Shown: positions 9,342-17,002 of the stretch, one piece after another
Layout: the number at the start of each line of letters is the position of its first letter
How positions within the stretch are numbered: the stretch's first letter is position 1
Assembly (NCBI GenBank): GCA_022778715.1
Contig: JALFRW010000007.1
Span: 186,001 to 250,000, forward strand
Length of the DNA: 64,000 bases
Direction: 5' to 3'
Source: Ezakiella sp.
Lineage (GTDB): Bacteria > Bacillota > Clostridia > Tissierellales > Peptoniphilaceae
Notes under the pieces: generated by a model
Told to the model about the DNA's origin: nothing
Databases searched by the model: none
The model's input: only the letters and a program-made list of their open reading frames with translations
Translations under genes and position numbers: made by a program

Positions 9342-10346
9342 CTATTCCTCTTTTTCGTGATATTTGTTGTCTTCATATTCATCAAAAAAATTATTTTTTG
9401 CATCTTCATCTGATTTTTCTTCGTCATTTTGTCGGTCTAAATAATTTTCGTTTAAAAAACCTTGAAAGTCAAAGTCATCTTCTTTAAATTCATCTTGTGA
9501 AGTTAAAGAATAATCCTCCCACGGCAGTATTTCATCCACATAAATCAAAAACGAACTTGCAATAAGTGTAGCATATAAATAGGACACCGCAGCTTCTATT
9601 ACGCTATAAATATAAATGGCAATTCTGCCCTTTATTCCAAGCTTTAAAATATTTACAGAATCTGCTCCAAAAAATTCTATTTCTTTAAGCATAATTCCAT
9701 TAATAAAAAGAGACAAAATTGTATCAATTGCCCCAACAAAAAGCCATGCAAACACAATATTCAGCAAATGCCTTCTATTTTTAAATACCGTGTTAATTCC
9801 AATTTCCAATGCTTCCCCAATTTTTCTTTTTGGATATTCAGAAATTGCCATCTGAGTATTGGATATTATTAATGCTGTAACAACAAAAACCACCACCATT
9901 AAGAACTCGCCAATTCCCGAATTTTTAAATAATCCAAATATTATTAAAACTAGAGGTATTAAAATTAATCCAGCCATAAATCCGATTAAAAGCATTTTTA
10001 GAATTGCAATGGGAACATCGCTTGGGTTGCCCTTAATATTATTTGCTTTTTTTAAAAATTCGATAAAAAGTACAACTGAAAACAAAGTTGTTGTTAATAC
10101 TTGAATTATTGCTCCGCGCGGTAGCTTAGCAATAGAGCTTTCAAGTGCAGGTAAAATTGTCGGGTCATCTGTGATTTCAATCGGCACCTGCGCAAAAAAT
10201 GCCGGATAAATTCCACTTAAAAATGCAAATATTATAATCAACATTCCAACATTGTTCCATGAAAACTTAAGACTTGTTTTAAACAATCTACCAAATCCCA
10301 TATTGCCTTTTCTGTTTTCAATTTTTAGAAATTCTCTATATATCAT
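9342..10346 (-). CDS. Multi-pass membrane protein with acidic tail, unknown
   Basis: A 334-residue protein of no family I can name. About six hydrophobic segments (roughly residues 33-53, 85-100, 110-140, 145-165, 200-220 and 245-275) are followed by a hydrophilic tail rich in D, E and N (about 280-334, ending NKYHEKEE). The ATG at 10346 has AGGTGAGCTT upstream; an internal ATG 15 codons later is possible. It lies between an M29 aminopeptidase (8 nt) and a CDF transporter (2 nt), so it is surely co-transcribed. Confidence 0.75.
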   Translation of the reverse strand: MIYREFLKIENRKGNMGFGRLFKTSLKFSWNNVGMLIIIFAFLSGIYPAFFAQVPIEITDDPTILPALESSIAKLPRGAIIQVLTTTLFSVVLFIEFLKKANNIKGNPSDVPIAILKMLLIGFMAGLILIPLVLIIFGLFKNSGIGEFLMVVVFVVTALIISNTQMAISEYPKRKIGEALEIGINTVFKNRRHLLNIVFAWLFVGAIDTILSLFINGIMLKEIEFFGADSVNILKLGIKGRIAIYIYSVIEAAVSYLYATLIASSFLIYVDEILPWEDYSLTSQDEFKEDDFDFQGFLNENYLDRQNDEEKSDEDAKNNFFDEYEDNKYHEKEE

Positions 10347-10354
10347 AAGCTCAC

Positions 10355-11575
10355 CTAGATTACGAAGTCGCCATTTTCGAAAATCTTGTAAGCTTTTCCT
10401 TCAGCATCGTATCCCGTGATTTCGAGTGTTTCGTCTCCAACCATAAAGTCCACGTGCTTTTGTGAATCGTTAATTCCAAGTGCGGCAAGCTCTTCGTCAC
10501 TCATTTTTTCACCGCCCTTAACACAAGTTGGATAAGCGGCTCCAAAAGCTAAATGGCAACTAGCATTTTCGTCAAACAATGTATTCATAAATACAAGTCC
10601 CGAGCGATTGATTGGACTTTCTACTGAAACAAGAGCAACTTCACCTAAATAACATGATCCTTCATCGGTTTTAATCAAATCTTTCAAGTTTTGTTCACCA
10701 ACTTTCGCATTCACTTCCACGGCTTTTCCTTCTTTAAACACAACCTTAAAATGGTCTACAAGACTGCCGTCTAAATTGAGCGGCTTCGTGGAATAAACCA
10801 CACCGTCAACCCTATTTTTGTCCGGAGCCGAGAAAATTTCTTCTGTCGGTAAGTTTGGCAAAAATTCTGTGCCTCTGTCATCTGTTGAGATTGCGCCAAC
10901 CCAAATGTGTCCTTTTGGCAAACCGATTGTGAGGTCCGTGCCCTTTTTTGTGGTATAGTGGAGCCTGTCCAAATTCATATCGTTTAGCTTGTTAGCTCTT
11001 TTTGTCAGGATGTCCAAATGTTCATTCCAAGCTGCAATTGGGTCTTCTCTATCAAGGCGTACAGTCTTATATATTTCTTCTTTTAATTTTTGAATGCTTT
11101 CTTCGTCACTAAAATCCGGGAACACTTTTTTAGCCCAAGCTTTTGTTGGATATCCAACCACACACCAGCTGTTCATATCGTTCATGGTATACTTCATTGC
11201 CGGCTTCATAACTGCACCGGCGGTTTTTGATGCAAGAGCAATTCTCTTTGGATCAATCCCCTTTAACAGGTCCGGATCTCCACCGGTGATTGAAAGATAG
11301 CATGCGCCATCTTCCGCATAGTCGATTGCTTCATCTAAATGATATGTGCCAAAATGCGCAAGTCTTTCTTCACTCATATTTGCGGCATTCAATCTTTGCA
11401 AAATTTCATCTCTCATATTAACTTTCACTTCAGCTGCACCTGCTTCATAAGCTTGCTCTGCAACCTCACGAACAAACGGAAGTACCTCTGTATTTGCATT
11501 TATAACTAAAATTGAACCTTTTTTGATCTTCAAAGCTTCCTTTATAATTAATTCTGCGTATTTTCTATCGTTCAT
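10355..11575 (-). CDS. M29 family aminopeptidase (AmpS/PepS-like)
   Basis: A 406-residue metallo-aminopeptidase that removes N-terminal residues from peptides in the cytoplasm. Family segments: AELIIKEALKIKKGSILVINA, the conserved D-E-A-I-D substrate region, TKKGTDLTIGLPKGHIWVG, and metal-binding pieces LPNLPTEEIFSAPDKNRVDG, LGEVALV, NTLFDENASCHLAFG and KHVDFMVG. Length is normal. AAGGAGAAATT precedes ATG. Second gene of the operon starting at 12151; it supplies free amino acids, fitting an amino-acid fermenter. Confidence 0.93.
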   Translation of the reverse strand: MNDRKYAELIIKEALKIKKGSILVINANTEVLPFVREVAEQAYEAGAAEVKVNMRDEILQRLNAANMSEERLAHFGTYHLDEAIDYAEDGACYLSITGGDPDLLKGIDPKRIALASKTAGAVMKPAMKYTMNDMNSWCVVGYPTKAWAKKVFPDFSDEESIQKLKEEIYKTVRLDREDPIAAWNEHLDILTKRANKLNDMNLDRLHYTTKKGTDLTIGLPKGHIWVGAISTDDRGTEFLPNLPTEEIFSAPDKNRVDGVVYSTKPLNLDGSLVDHFKVVFKEGKAVEVNAKVGEQNLKDLIKTDEGSCYLGEVALVSVESPINRSGLVFMNTLFDENASCHLAFGAAYPTCVKGGEKMSDEELAALGINDSQKHVDFMVGDETLEITGYDAEGKAYKIFENGDFVI

Positions 11576-11584
11576 AATTTCTCC

Positions 11585-12151
11585 TTATATATTACCTGAT
11601 ATATTACCTGGATTTTTTGTAGCATTTTTGTTTTTCTTATGGCTCTTTACGAGCTTTAATGCACTTTCCAGATATTCTTGTTCAAAAACATATTCCTTCG
11701 GCTTCTTTCCTAATATTGATTCCGGCCTTTCTACATCATAAATCTTAAACAAAAAAGCTAGCGACTCGTCGTCATATATTTCATGATCAAAAAGATATCT
11801 ATAAATATTGTAATTCTCTTTTTCTTCAAATCTAATGTCGCCTCTCTCCATAAGATCAAACAAGTCGTCTGGTCTCGCCTCAATATAATATATAGCATCA
11901 AGCATAGAAATATCGTCAAATGTCCACTTTCGTTTTGGATTTAAAAAAGCCAAAAGTTCCTCCAGCCTATCAGTGTTTACCTTAAATGAATGCTTAGCCT
12001 TGTTAATATTTCTTAGTCCATCTTTAAAATCTATCAAGCGTTCTCTATCTGCTTTTCTATCCTCATTATATTCAACTGGGAAAAAATCTATAGCAAGATT
12101 GTGAGCAATTTTCCAAAATTCATAATCGCCGGTTAATTTTACAAAATTCAT
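11585..12151 (-). CDS. Unknown acidic/charged protein, first gene of the M29 operon
   Basis: A 188-residue soluble protein, rich in D, E, K, F and Y, that I do not recognise. No signal peptide or membrane helix. The middle (about 75-150) looks helical (DDISMLDAIYYIEARPDDLFDLMERG), and the tail is lysine/asparagine-rich (KSHKKNKNATKNPGNISGNI); the last codons come from a short DNA duplication, GGTAATATATCA. GGAGG precedes the ATG. It leads a five-gene operon (aminopeptidase, membrane protein, CDF exporter, DHFR), with a 9-nt gap to the aminopeptidase. Confidence 0.7.
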   Translation of the reverse strand: MNFVKLTGDYEFWKIAHNLAIDFFPVEYNEDRKADRERLIDFKDGLRNINKAKHSFKVNTDRLEELLAFLNPKRKWTFDDISMLDAIYYIEARPDDLFDLMERGDIRFEEKENYNIYRYLFDHEIYDDESLAFLFKIYDVERPESILGKKPKEYVFEQEYLESALKLVKSHKKNKNATKNPGNISGNI

Positions 12152-12220
12152 TCTAACCTCCTTGACACAATAACTCTAATATTCTTTATACCCTAAAATG
12201 TTTGCAAATTAACAATAAAA

Positions 12221-12242
12221 AAAGATGAGTCACCCCATCTTT
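12221..12242 (-). terminator. Terminator of the YedE/TusA/DUF3343 operon
   Basis: AAAGATG/CATCTTT stem with an 8-nt loop, followed on the minus strand by a T run. It overlaps the stop codon of the DUF3343 gene. Confidence 0.75.
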
Positions 12243-12474
12243 ATAATTTTGTATAATTGTCTCCCTCTTCCAAATAGATTCCATCGAAATCAATCTTTTT
12301 TTCCTCCAAAATACTTTTTATATCTTCAATTGGGAGAGAACTTTTCCCTGAAAGTCCGCAAGAACTTGAAATTTTTCTTGGCACCGGAATAAGTCTAAAA
12401 TCCTTTTCAAATTTTTTTGCTGCGTCTTCAAACATCAGTGCATCTGTGAGCTGATGAAAAGTAATGATAATCAT
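12241..12474 (-). CDS. DUF3343 small protein (putative Se/S carrier-like)
   Basis: A 77-residue protein matching DUF3343, a family found beside YedE/YedF genes and proposed to carry sulfur or selenium. Visible signature: FHQLTDALMFEDAAKK and the conserved LIPVPRKISSSCGLSGKS, where the single cysteine is the expected carrier residue. GAGAGGTTACGAGGT precedes the ATG. Third gene after yedE and tusA, separated from tusA by a hairpin. Family assignment is firm; the carrier role is inferred. Confidence 0.82.
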   Translation of the reverse strand: MIIITFHQLTDALMFEDAAKKFEKDFRLIPVPRKISSSCGLSGKSSLPIEDIKSILEEKKIDFDGIYLEEGDNYTKL

Positions 12475-12494
12475 ACCTCGTAACCTCTCTATGT

Positions 12495-12518
12495 ATATGT
12501 CCTAAAATTAGGACATAT
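12495..12518. other. Perfect intergenic hairpin between tusA-like and DUF3343 genes
   Basis: ATATGTCCTAA, 2 nt, TTAGGACATAT: 11-bp perfect arms. There is no T run on the minus strand, so it is not a normal terminator. It may affect mRNA processing or stability, or be a protein-binding palindrome. Confidence 0.7.
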
Positions 12519-12522
12519 TATC

Positions 12523-12723
12523 TTATTTTGTTGCAGTGATTGTAAATTCTCCGTTATTTTCGGAAATTCTTACATCATAGCTGTGTGATGTCAAAAATCT
12601 CGAAACATTTTCTTTTGCCACAGTTGTATCAACTAAAACTTCGATTTTTTTGTCGCCTTTGTCTACCAATTCCTTTGTCAAAATAACTGGTTCCGGACAA
12701 GCAAATCCTCTTGTATCAAGCAT
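12523..12723 (-). CDS. TusA/SirA/YedF-like sulfur or selenium carrier
   Basis: A 66-residue TusA-fold protein. It starts MLDTRGFACPEPVILTKE; the CPxP motif holds the cysteine that carries persulfide or selenide in this family. The rest (KIEVLVDTTVAKENVSRFL) fits the two-layer alpha/beta fold. Its ATG overlaps the stop of the yedE-like gene (TAATG), so the two are translationally coupled. With YedE and DUF3343 it forms the module linked to selenium metabolism in other bacteria. Confidence 0.9.
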   Translation of the reverse strand: MLDTRGFACPEPVILTKELVDKGDKKIEVLVDTTVAKENVSRFLTSHSYDVRISENNGEFTITATK

Positions 12724-13775
12724 TATTCTCTCCCCCTCTTCATTGTAAGTCCAATAATCACAACGACTACAAGACCGATAATTCCTGCTACCATTCCATT
12801 AGGTGTTACGCCTTTTCCGCTGGAAGCTAGTCCAAAGTTATGAGCAAAAGCGGCACCTACAATTAAACCGAGCACTGTAACAGCAGCGTCTTGATCTCCT
12901 TCGCCTGAAAGAATTGTTTGTCTAATTGGACAGCCGCCGAGTAAACATGAAGCTAAACCAACTAGAACCATTCCTAAGAAGTTCCACAATTGATTTGTGT
13001 GTGCGACAGGTTGATCTGCAAACCCAAATTTGAATTGTCCTAAAATCAAATTCAAAATAAGTGCGCCCAATACGATTCCGCAAAGTCCAAGAAGTGCTGA
13101 ATAATCTTTGATTAAAAATGCATCTCTAAATCCAGCAGCTGTGCAGAGTCTTGTTCTTTGTAGAATTGTTCCCACTATCAAGCCGGCAATTAAAGAAATT
13201 ATAATTGGAGCGTGCATTGAGCCCGGTCCTTCTTCACTAAATGCGATAAATTCAGGTTTTACTAATAATAAAATCAAAAGTGCCAATGCGATAATCGGCA
13301 TAACATAACCACCAAATTTTGATTGTTTGTATGCACGACCCAAACTAAATCCGCGTTTTAAGAAGTAAACACCAATTAAGATACCGAAAATGTATCCCAA
13401 AAGTCCAACTACTGCGTTCATGTCGCCACCGCCGATTCTAAGTAACATTCTAAGTGGGCAGCCTAAGAAAATCAAAGCCCCAATCATAACGAAAAATCCG
13501 AGGATAAATCTAACCATTGGACTTGAACCACCGCGACTCTTAAAATCTTTACCAAAAATAGAAGCAACACATGCTCCAAGTACAAAGCCCAAAATTTCAG
13601 GGCGAATGTATTGAACTATTCCTGCATGATGTAGTCCGAGTGCTCCTGCTACATCGCGCCAAAAGCACGCGACGCAGATACCCATATTGCCAGGGTTCCC
13701 AAAGTAAACTAGAAGTGCACCGATTGCACCGATTACTAGTCCGCTAATTAGGAGCGTCAAATTTCTCTTTTTCAT
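12723..13775 (-). CDS. yedE: YedE-like sulfur/selenium transporter (YeeE/YedE family)
   Basis: A 350-residue inner-membrane protein with about nine hydrophobic helices and internal duplication. Conserved cysteine motifs of the YeeE/YedE family are all visible: GICVACFWRD, FLGCPLRM, LCTAAGFRDAF and LLGGCPIRQ, which in related proteins relay thiosulfate or a Se/S species across the membrane. Start ATG with TAAGGAGGGATTCTT upstream. First gene of a yedE-tusA-DUF3343 operon, the arrangement called a putative selenium transporter. The substrate is inferred; no selD or selA lies in the window. Confidence 0.92.
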   Translation of the reverse strand: MKKRNLTLLISGLVIGAIGALLVYFGNPGNMGICVACFWRDVAGALGLHHAGIVQYIRPEILGFVLGACVASIFGKDFKSRGGSSPMVRFILGFFVMIGALIFLGCPLRMLLRIGGGDMNAVVGLLGYIFGILIGVYFLKRGFSLGRAYKQSKFGGYVMPIIALALLILLLVKPEFIAFSEEGPGSMHAPIIISLIAGLIVGTILQRTRLCTAAGFRDAFLIKDYSALLGLCGIVLGALILNLILGQFKFGFADQPVAHTNQLWNFLGMVLVGLASCLLGGCPIRQTILSGEGDQDAAVTVLGLIVGAAFAHNFGLASSGKGVTPNGMVAGIIGLVVVVIIGLTMKRGRE

Positions 13776-14261
13776 AAGAATCCCTCCTTAATTTGATTAT
13801 ACTACAATAAATCCTAAAAATCTAATAGAAAATTCCTATTGATTTTTCTTTTTCTATCAGTTTTATTAATAATTGAAATATTTTGCGGTAAATTTTTATA
13901 TTTATGATTTGGGTAAAATATCCAAGTATATAATAAAAAACATTTGCTATTAATACTTGTTTTGCTAATATTATTTGTCTTACTCATTTATGTAAAATAT
14001 AATACGAAAAATATATATCAATTTTAATGTTGAAATCTCTATAAAAACACTTACTTTCATTTGCATTTAACTTACTCATATAATTATCAGGTGATAATGT
14101 CTGTCAGTAAATGAATTAACTCACATTGAAAGCAAAATGTAGGATTAGTATTATCATTAAAATAAACTTAACAAAAGCCTTTGTCTTTTTTTGTTTATTA
14201 ACAACTCTCTTGTGGTATAATATATTTGAACTATTTTTTTAATTGAGGTAATTGAGGTAAC
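13776..14261. other. 486-bp intergenic region, yedE / lplA divergent
   Basis: No gene found in either strand. It holds the yedE-like ribosome site and a minus-strand TATAAT (near 13797-13802), an imperfect palindrome AATAGAAAATTCCTATT (about 13828-13844) near that promoter, and the lplA promoter at its right end. The middle 300 bp are AT-rich with no structure I can name. Confidence 0.6.
14213..14221 (+). promoter_or_regulatory. Extended -10 promoter of lplA-lipA-nadK
   Basis: TGGTATAAT, an extended -10 box, 41 nt before the lplA ATG. The -35 is weak. The leader contains a duplicated ribosome site, TTGAGGTAA twice in tandem. Confidence 0.6.
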
Positions 14262-15248
14262 ATGAAATATATAATTAACAAAAGTACAAACCCATCGTAT
14301 AATTTTGCGCTGGAAGAATATTTTTTAAAAGAAACAAATGATTCTGTGTTTATGATTTGGCAAAATGAACCGACAGTTCTCTTGGGCAGATGTCAAAACA
14401 GAAATCTCGAAGTAAATTTGGATTACACCAGAAAAAACAATATAAATATAGTAAGACGACTTTCCGGTGGTGGCACTGTGTATTGCGATTTAAACAATAT
14501 GCAGTATTCATTTATTACAAAAAGGGATGATACCGACAACAATTTATTCAAAAGTTTTGCTGAGCCTGTAATTTGGGCACTAAACAACCTCGGACTCAAT
14601 GCTGAATTTACCGGAAGAAATGACATTTTACTGGATGGAAAAAAGATTTCAGGCAATGCACAGTACAAATGGAAAGACAGAATTATTCATCATGGCACAC
14701 TTTTATTTGATGCTGACATGAATATTTTGTCCAATTCTTTAAAGACGCGTGAAATAAAATTTATCGATAAAAATGTGCAATCTCACAGAAGCCGCGTTGG
14801 ACAAATCAAAAATTACACAGATATGAATGTGTTAGAGTTTTTAAATTATATCGCACAAAATATCGTCAAATTTCACAATATAACTGAAATCAGAGAGCCA
14901 AATACTCACGAAGAAGAGGCTTTAAAAAAATATCTAAGCGATTTTCCTGATTTAAATTTCGTGGAAGATGAAGATATGTTCAAAAAATATTTTGCAAAAA
15001 AATATCCATTTGGACTTGTGGAATATGGTTTAGTGGATGAACAGGGAAAAATAAAAAAATTGAAAATTATGGGCGATTTCTTTTTAAACAAGGAAATTGA
15101 CGAATTTGTAAATAGCGTAATCGGCAAACAAATTACCGATTTAAAAAATAATATGTCAAAAAATATTGGAGACTACATCGATGGTATGACAAATGAAAAC
15201 TTTGTAGATGATTTATTACAATTGACTAGAGGTGAAGAAAATGAATGA
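14262..15248 (+). CDS. lplA: Lipoate-protein ligase A
   Basis: A 328-residue enzyme that adenylates lipoate (or octanoate) and attaches it to a lysine of lipoyl proteins such as GcvH or E2. Family motifs: NEPTVLLGRCQN, RRLSGGGTVYCDLNNMQYSF, GRNDILLDGKKISGNAQY and HHGTLLFDADM. The C-terminal accessory domain (about 240-328) is present, as in two-domain LplA. Two copies of TTGAGGTAA precede the ATG. Its end overlaps the lipA start (ATGA), so ligation, sulfur insertion and NAD kinase are co-expressed. No lipoyl acceptor gene lies in the window. Confidence 0.95.
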   Translation: MKYIINKSTNPSYNFALEEYFLKETNDSVFMIWQNEPTVLLGRCQNRNLEVNLDYTRKNNINIVRRLSGGGTVYCDLNNMQYSFITKRDDTDNNLFKSFAEPVIWALNNLGLNAEFTGRNDILLDGKKISGNAQYKWKDRIIHHGTLLFDADMNILSNSLKTREIKFIDKNVQSHRSRVGQIKNYTDMNVLEFLNYIAQNIVKFHNITEIREPNTHEEEALKKYLSDFPDLNFVEDEDMFKKYFAKKYPFGLVEYGLVDEQGKIKKLKIMGDFFLNKEIDEFVNSVIGKQITDLKNNMSKNIGDYIDGMTNENFVDDLLQLTRGEENE

Positions 15249-16095
15249 AAATACCCCTTTAAAAAAACCGGAATGGATAAAAATTAAATTGCAAGGAAAT
15301 CAAAATTCAAACACTGTCGAAAAGACAATTGAGAATTATCATTTAAACACAGTTTGCTCCGAGGCAAATTGTCCAAATAAAATGGAATGCTTTGCTGCAC
15401 GCACGGCAACCTTTATGATTTTGGGTAAAAACTGCACAAGAAATTGTAAATTCTGCAATGTCACCACAAAAAAACCTGAAGAGGTGAACCCTTATGAACC
15501 TCAAGAAGTGGCATTTGCAGTGCAAAAGCTCGGATTAAAGCACGCCGTGGTCACAAGTGTGGACAGAGATGATTTGCCGGATTATGGTGCAAAACATTTT
15601 TATAAGGTGGCAAGCGAAATAAAAAAAATCAATCCAAATACAACTGTTGAGCTTTTGATACCGGATATGCACGGAATGCACGAACATTTGAACACTATTT
15701 TTGAAGCAAAGCCGGACATTATAAACCATAATGTGGAAGTTGTACCAGAAGTATTTGACGAGATTTGTCCTCAGTCAAATATGACCTGGAGTCTTGAAGT
15801 GCTTAGATACGCAAAAGAAAAAGGCTTTATCACAAAAAGCGGTATGATGGTTGGATTTGGCGAAACCGAGCAGCAAGTTGTAAAATTAATGAAGATGCTT
15901 AGAGATGTGGATTGCGATATTTTAACAATCGGACAATATTTACAACCGTCTAGAAAGCACACACCGGTTAGAGAATATGTAACACCAGAACAATTTGATA
16001 GATACAAAGAAATTGGATTAGAGCTTGGATTTAAACATGTCGCAAGTGCTCCATTTGTAAGAAGTAGCTATCATGCAGAAATGCTCCATGAATAA
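15241..16095 (+). CDS. lipA: Lipoyl synthase
   Basis: A 284-residue radical SAM enzyme inserting two sulfurs into protein-bound octanoyl groups. The auxiliary-cluster motif CSEANCPNKMEC and the radical SAM motif CTRNCKFC are intact, as are VVTSVDRDDLPDYGA, NHNVEVV, KSGMMVGFGE and the final RSSYHAE serine/arginine motif. The ATG at 15241 has GAGGTG 6 nt upstream; a GTG at 15232 is also in frame. It overlaps lplA and runs into nadK. Confidence 0.97.
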   Translation: MNENTPLKKPEWIKIKLQGNQNSNTVEKTIENYHLNTVCSEANCPNKMECFAARTATFMILGKNCTRNCKFCNVTTKKPEEVNPYEPQEVAFAVQKLGLKHAVVTSVDRDDLPDYGAKHFYKVASEIKKINPNTTVELLIPDMHGMHEHLNTIFEAKPDIINHNVEVVPEVFDEICPQSNMTWSLEVLRYAKEKGFITKSGMMVGFGETEQQVVKLMKMLRDVDCDILTIGQYLQPSRKHTPVREYVTPEQFDRYKEIGLELGFKHVASAPFVRSSYHAEMLHE

Positions 16096-16918
16096 TATAA
16101 ATAAAGTTCGAATTTTTTTGAATGAATATACAGCATCTTTAGAAATCGCAAACGAACTAACAAGTAGATTTAGTACGATTGGAATTTTTTCAAAACAAGT
16201 GTTTATAAGATCGTTTGAAAACGGTGGTGACGATTACGATTTAAACATCGTGGTTGGAGGAGATGGCACTTTTTTACAATCAGTGAGGATGAGCCATTTT
16301 CACACCGCACCATTCGTCGGGATAAACACTGGGGGACTGGGTTTTTTTCAGGAAATTGGAGTCAACGATATCCCAAGCTTCGTTCACAGAATCGTTAAGG
16401 GCGACTATTACACCGAACAAATGCGACTAATAAAATCTGTGGCAACTACTACTGATGGAAATGAAATTTCGTTTTTGGCTGTCAATGAAGTTTTGATTAA
16501 AGGCATAAATTCAAAAGTGATTCACATGGATGTTTATGTAGAGCACAATTTCTTGCAAAAATTTTCCGGCGACGGTATTATTATTTCTAGCTCTATCGGC
16601 TCCACTGCATACAACTTTTCTGTTGGCGGTGCAATAGTACATCCTAGCCTAACAACTCTACAAATGAGTCCGCTCGCGCCAATCTCGAGTTCTGAATATC
16701 GTTCGCTATTAAATCCGATTGTGACCCCCGGAGATTACACAATTGAATTCTACCCGGAAACCAAATACGAAAAAGGAGTGCTGGTAGTTGCAGACGGCTC
16801 TGAAAATTTAGTCAACGATATCAGAAAAGTAACCACGACCACAAGCAATACTTTTATAAATCGCCTTCATATAGACAAAAATATCTATTGGAAAAACTTA
16901 AAAGACAAATTTATTTAA
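16088..16918 (+). CDS. nadK: NAD kinase
   Basis: A 276-residue ATP/polyphosphate NAD kinase making NADP. Diagnostic motifs: VVGGDGTFLQSVR (GGDGT), GINTGGLGFFQE, NEVLIKG and SGDGIIISSSIGSTAYNFSVGG. The frame opens at an ATG at 16073; homology begins at NKVRIFLNEY, so the ATG at 16088, inside the end of lipA, is preferred, although neither start has a strong ribosome site and coupling to lipA is likely. Last gene before a clear terminator. Confidence 0.93.
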   Translation: MNNINKVRIFLNEYTASLEIANELTSRFSTIGIFSKQVFIRSFENGGDDYDLNIVVGGDGTFLQSVRMSHFHTAPFVGINTGGLGFFQEIGVNDIPSFVHRIVKGDYYTEQMRLIKSVATTTDGNEISFLAVNEVLIKGINSKVIHMDVYVEHNFLQKFSGDGIIISSSIGSTAYNFSVGGAIVHPSLTTLQMSPLAPISSSEYRSLLNPIVTPGDYTIEFYPETKYEKGVLVVADGSENLVNDIRKVTTTTSNTFINRLHIDKNIYWKNLKDKFI

Positions 16919-16940
16919 TCTGCCTCTTTGGCAGATTTTT
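16919..16940 (+). terminator. Terminator of lplA-lipA-nadK
   Basis: TCTGCC, 5-nt loop, GGCAGA, then TTTTT, directly after the nadK stop. Confidence 0.88.
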
Positions 16941-16963
16941 ATATGTTTTATTTAATATCAAAA

Positions 16964-16995
16964 GAAAAAAACTGACTCCATTTCTGAAGTCAGTT
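16964..16995 (-). terminator. Terminator of radical SAM/SPASM gene
   Basis: AACTGACT/AGTCAGTT 8-bp stem with a 10-nt loop, followed by a T run on the minus strand. Confidence 0.85.
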
Positions 16996-17002
16996 TAAAA
17001 TA

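Noticed and set aside
8957-9487. 176-codon plus-strand frame opposite the CDF gene
   Set aside because: Antisense shadow of a well-conserved transporter gene; no ribosome site.
12162-12190. TTGACA-17-TTTATA promoter-like match on the plus strand
   Set aside because: It points into convergent minus-strand genes and has no plus-strand gene downstream; chance match in AT-rich DNA.
15232-15240. GTG start for lipA
   Set aside because: The ATG at 15241 has GAGGTG at proper spacing, while the GTG would lie within that ribosome site.
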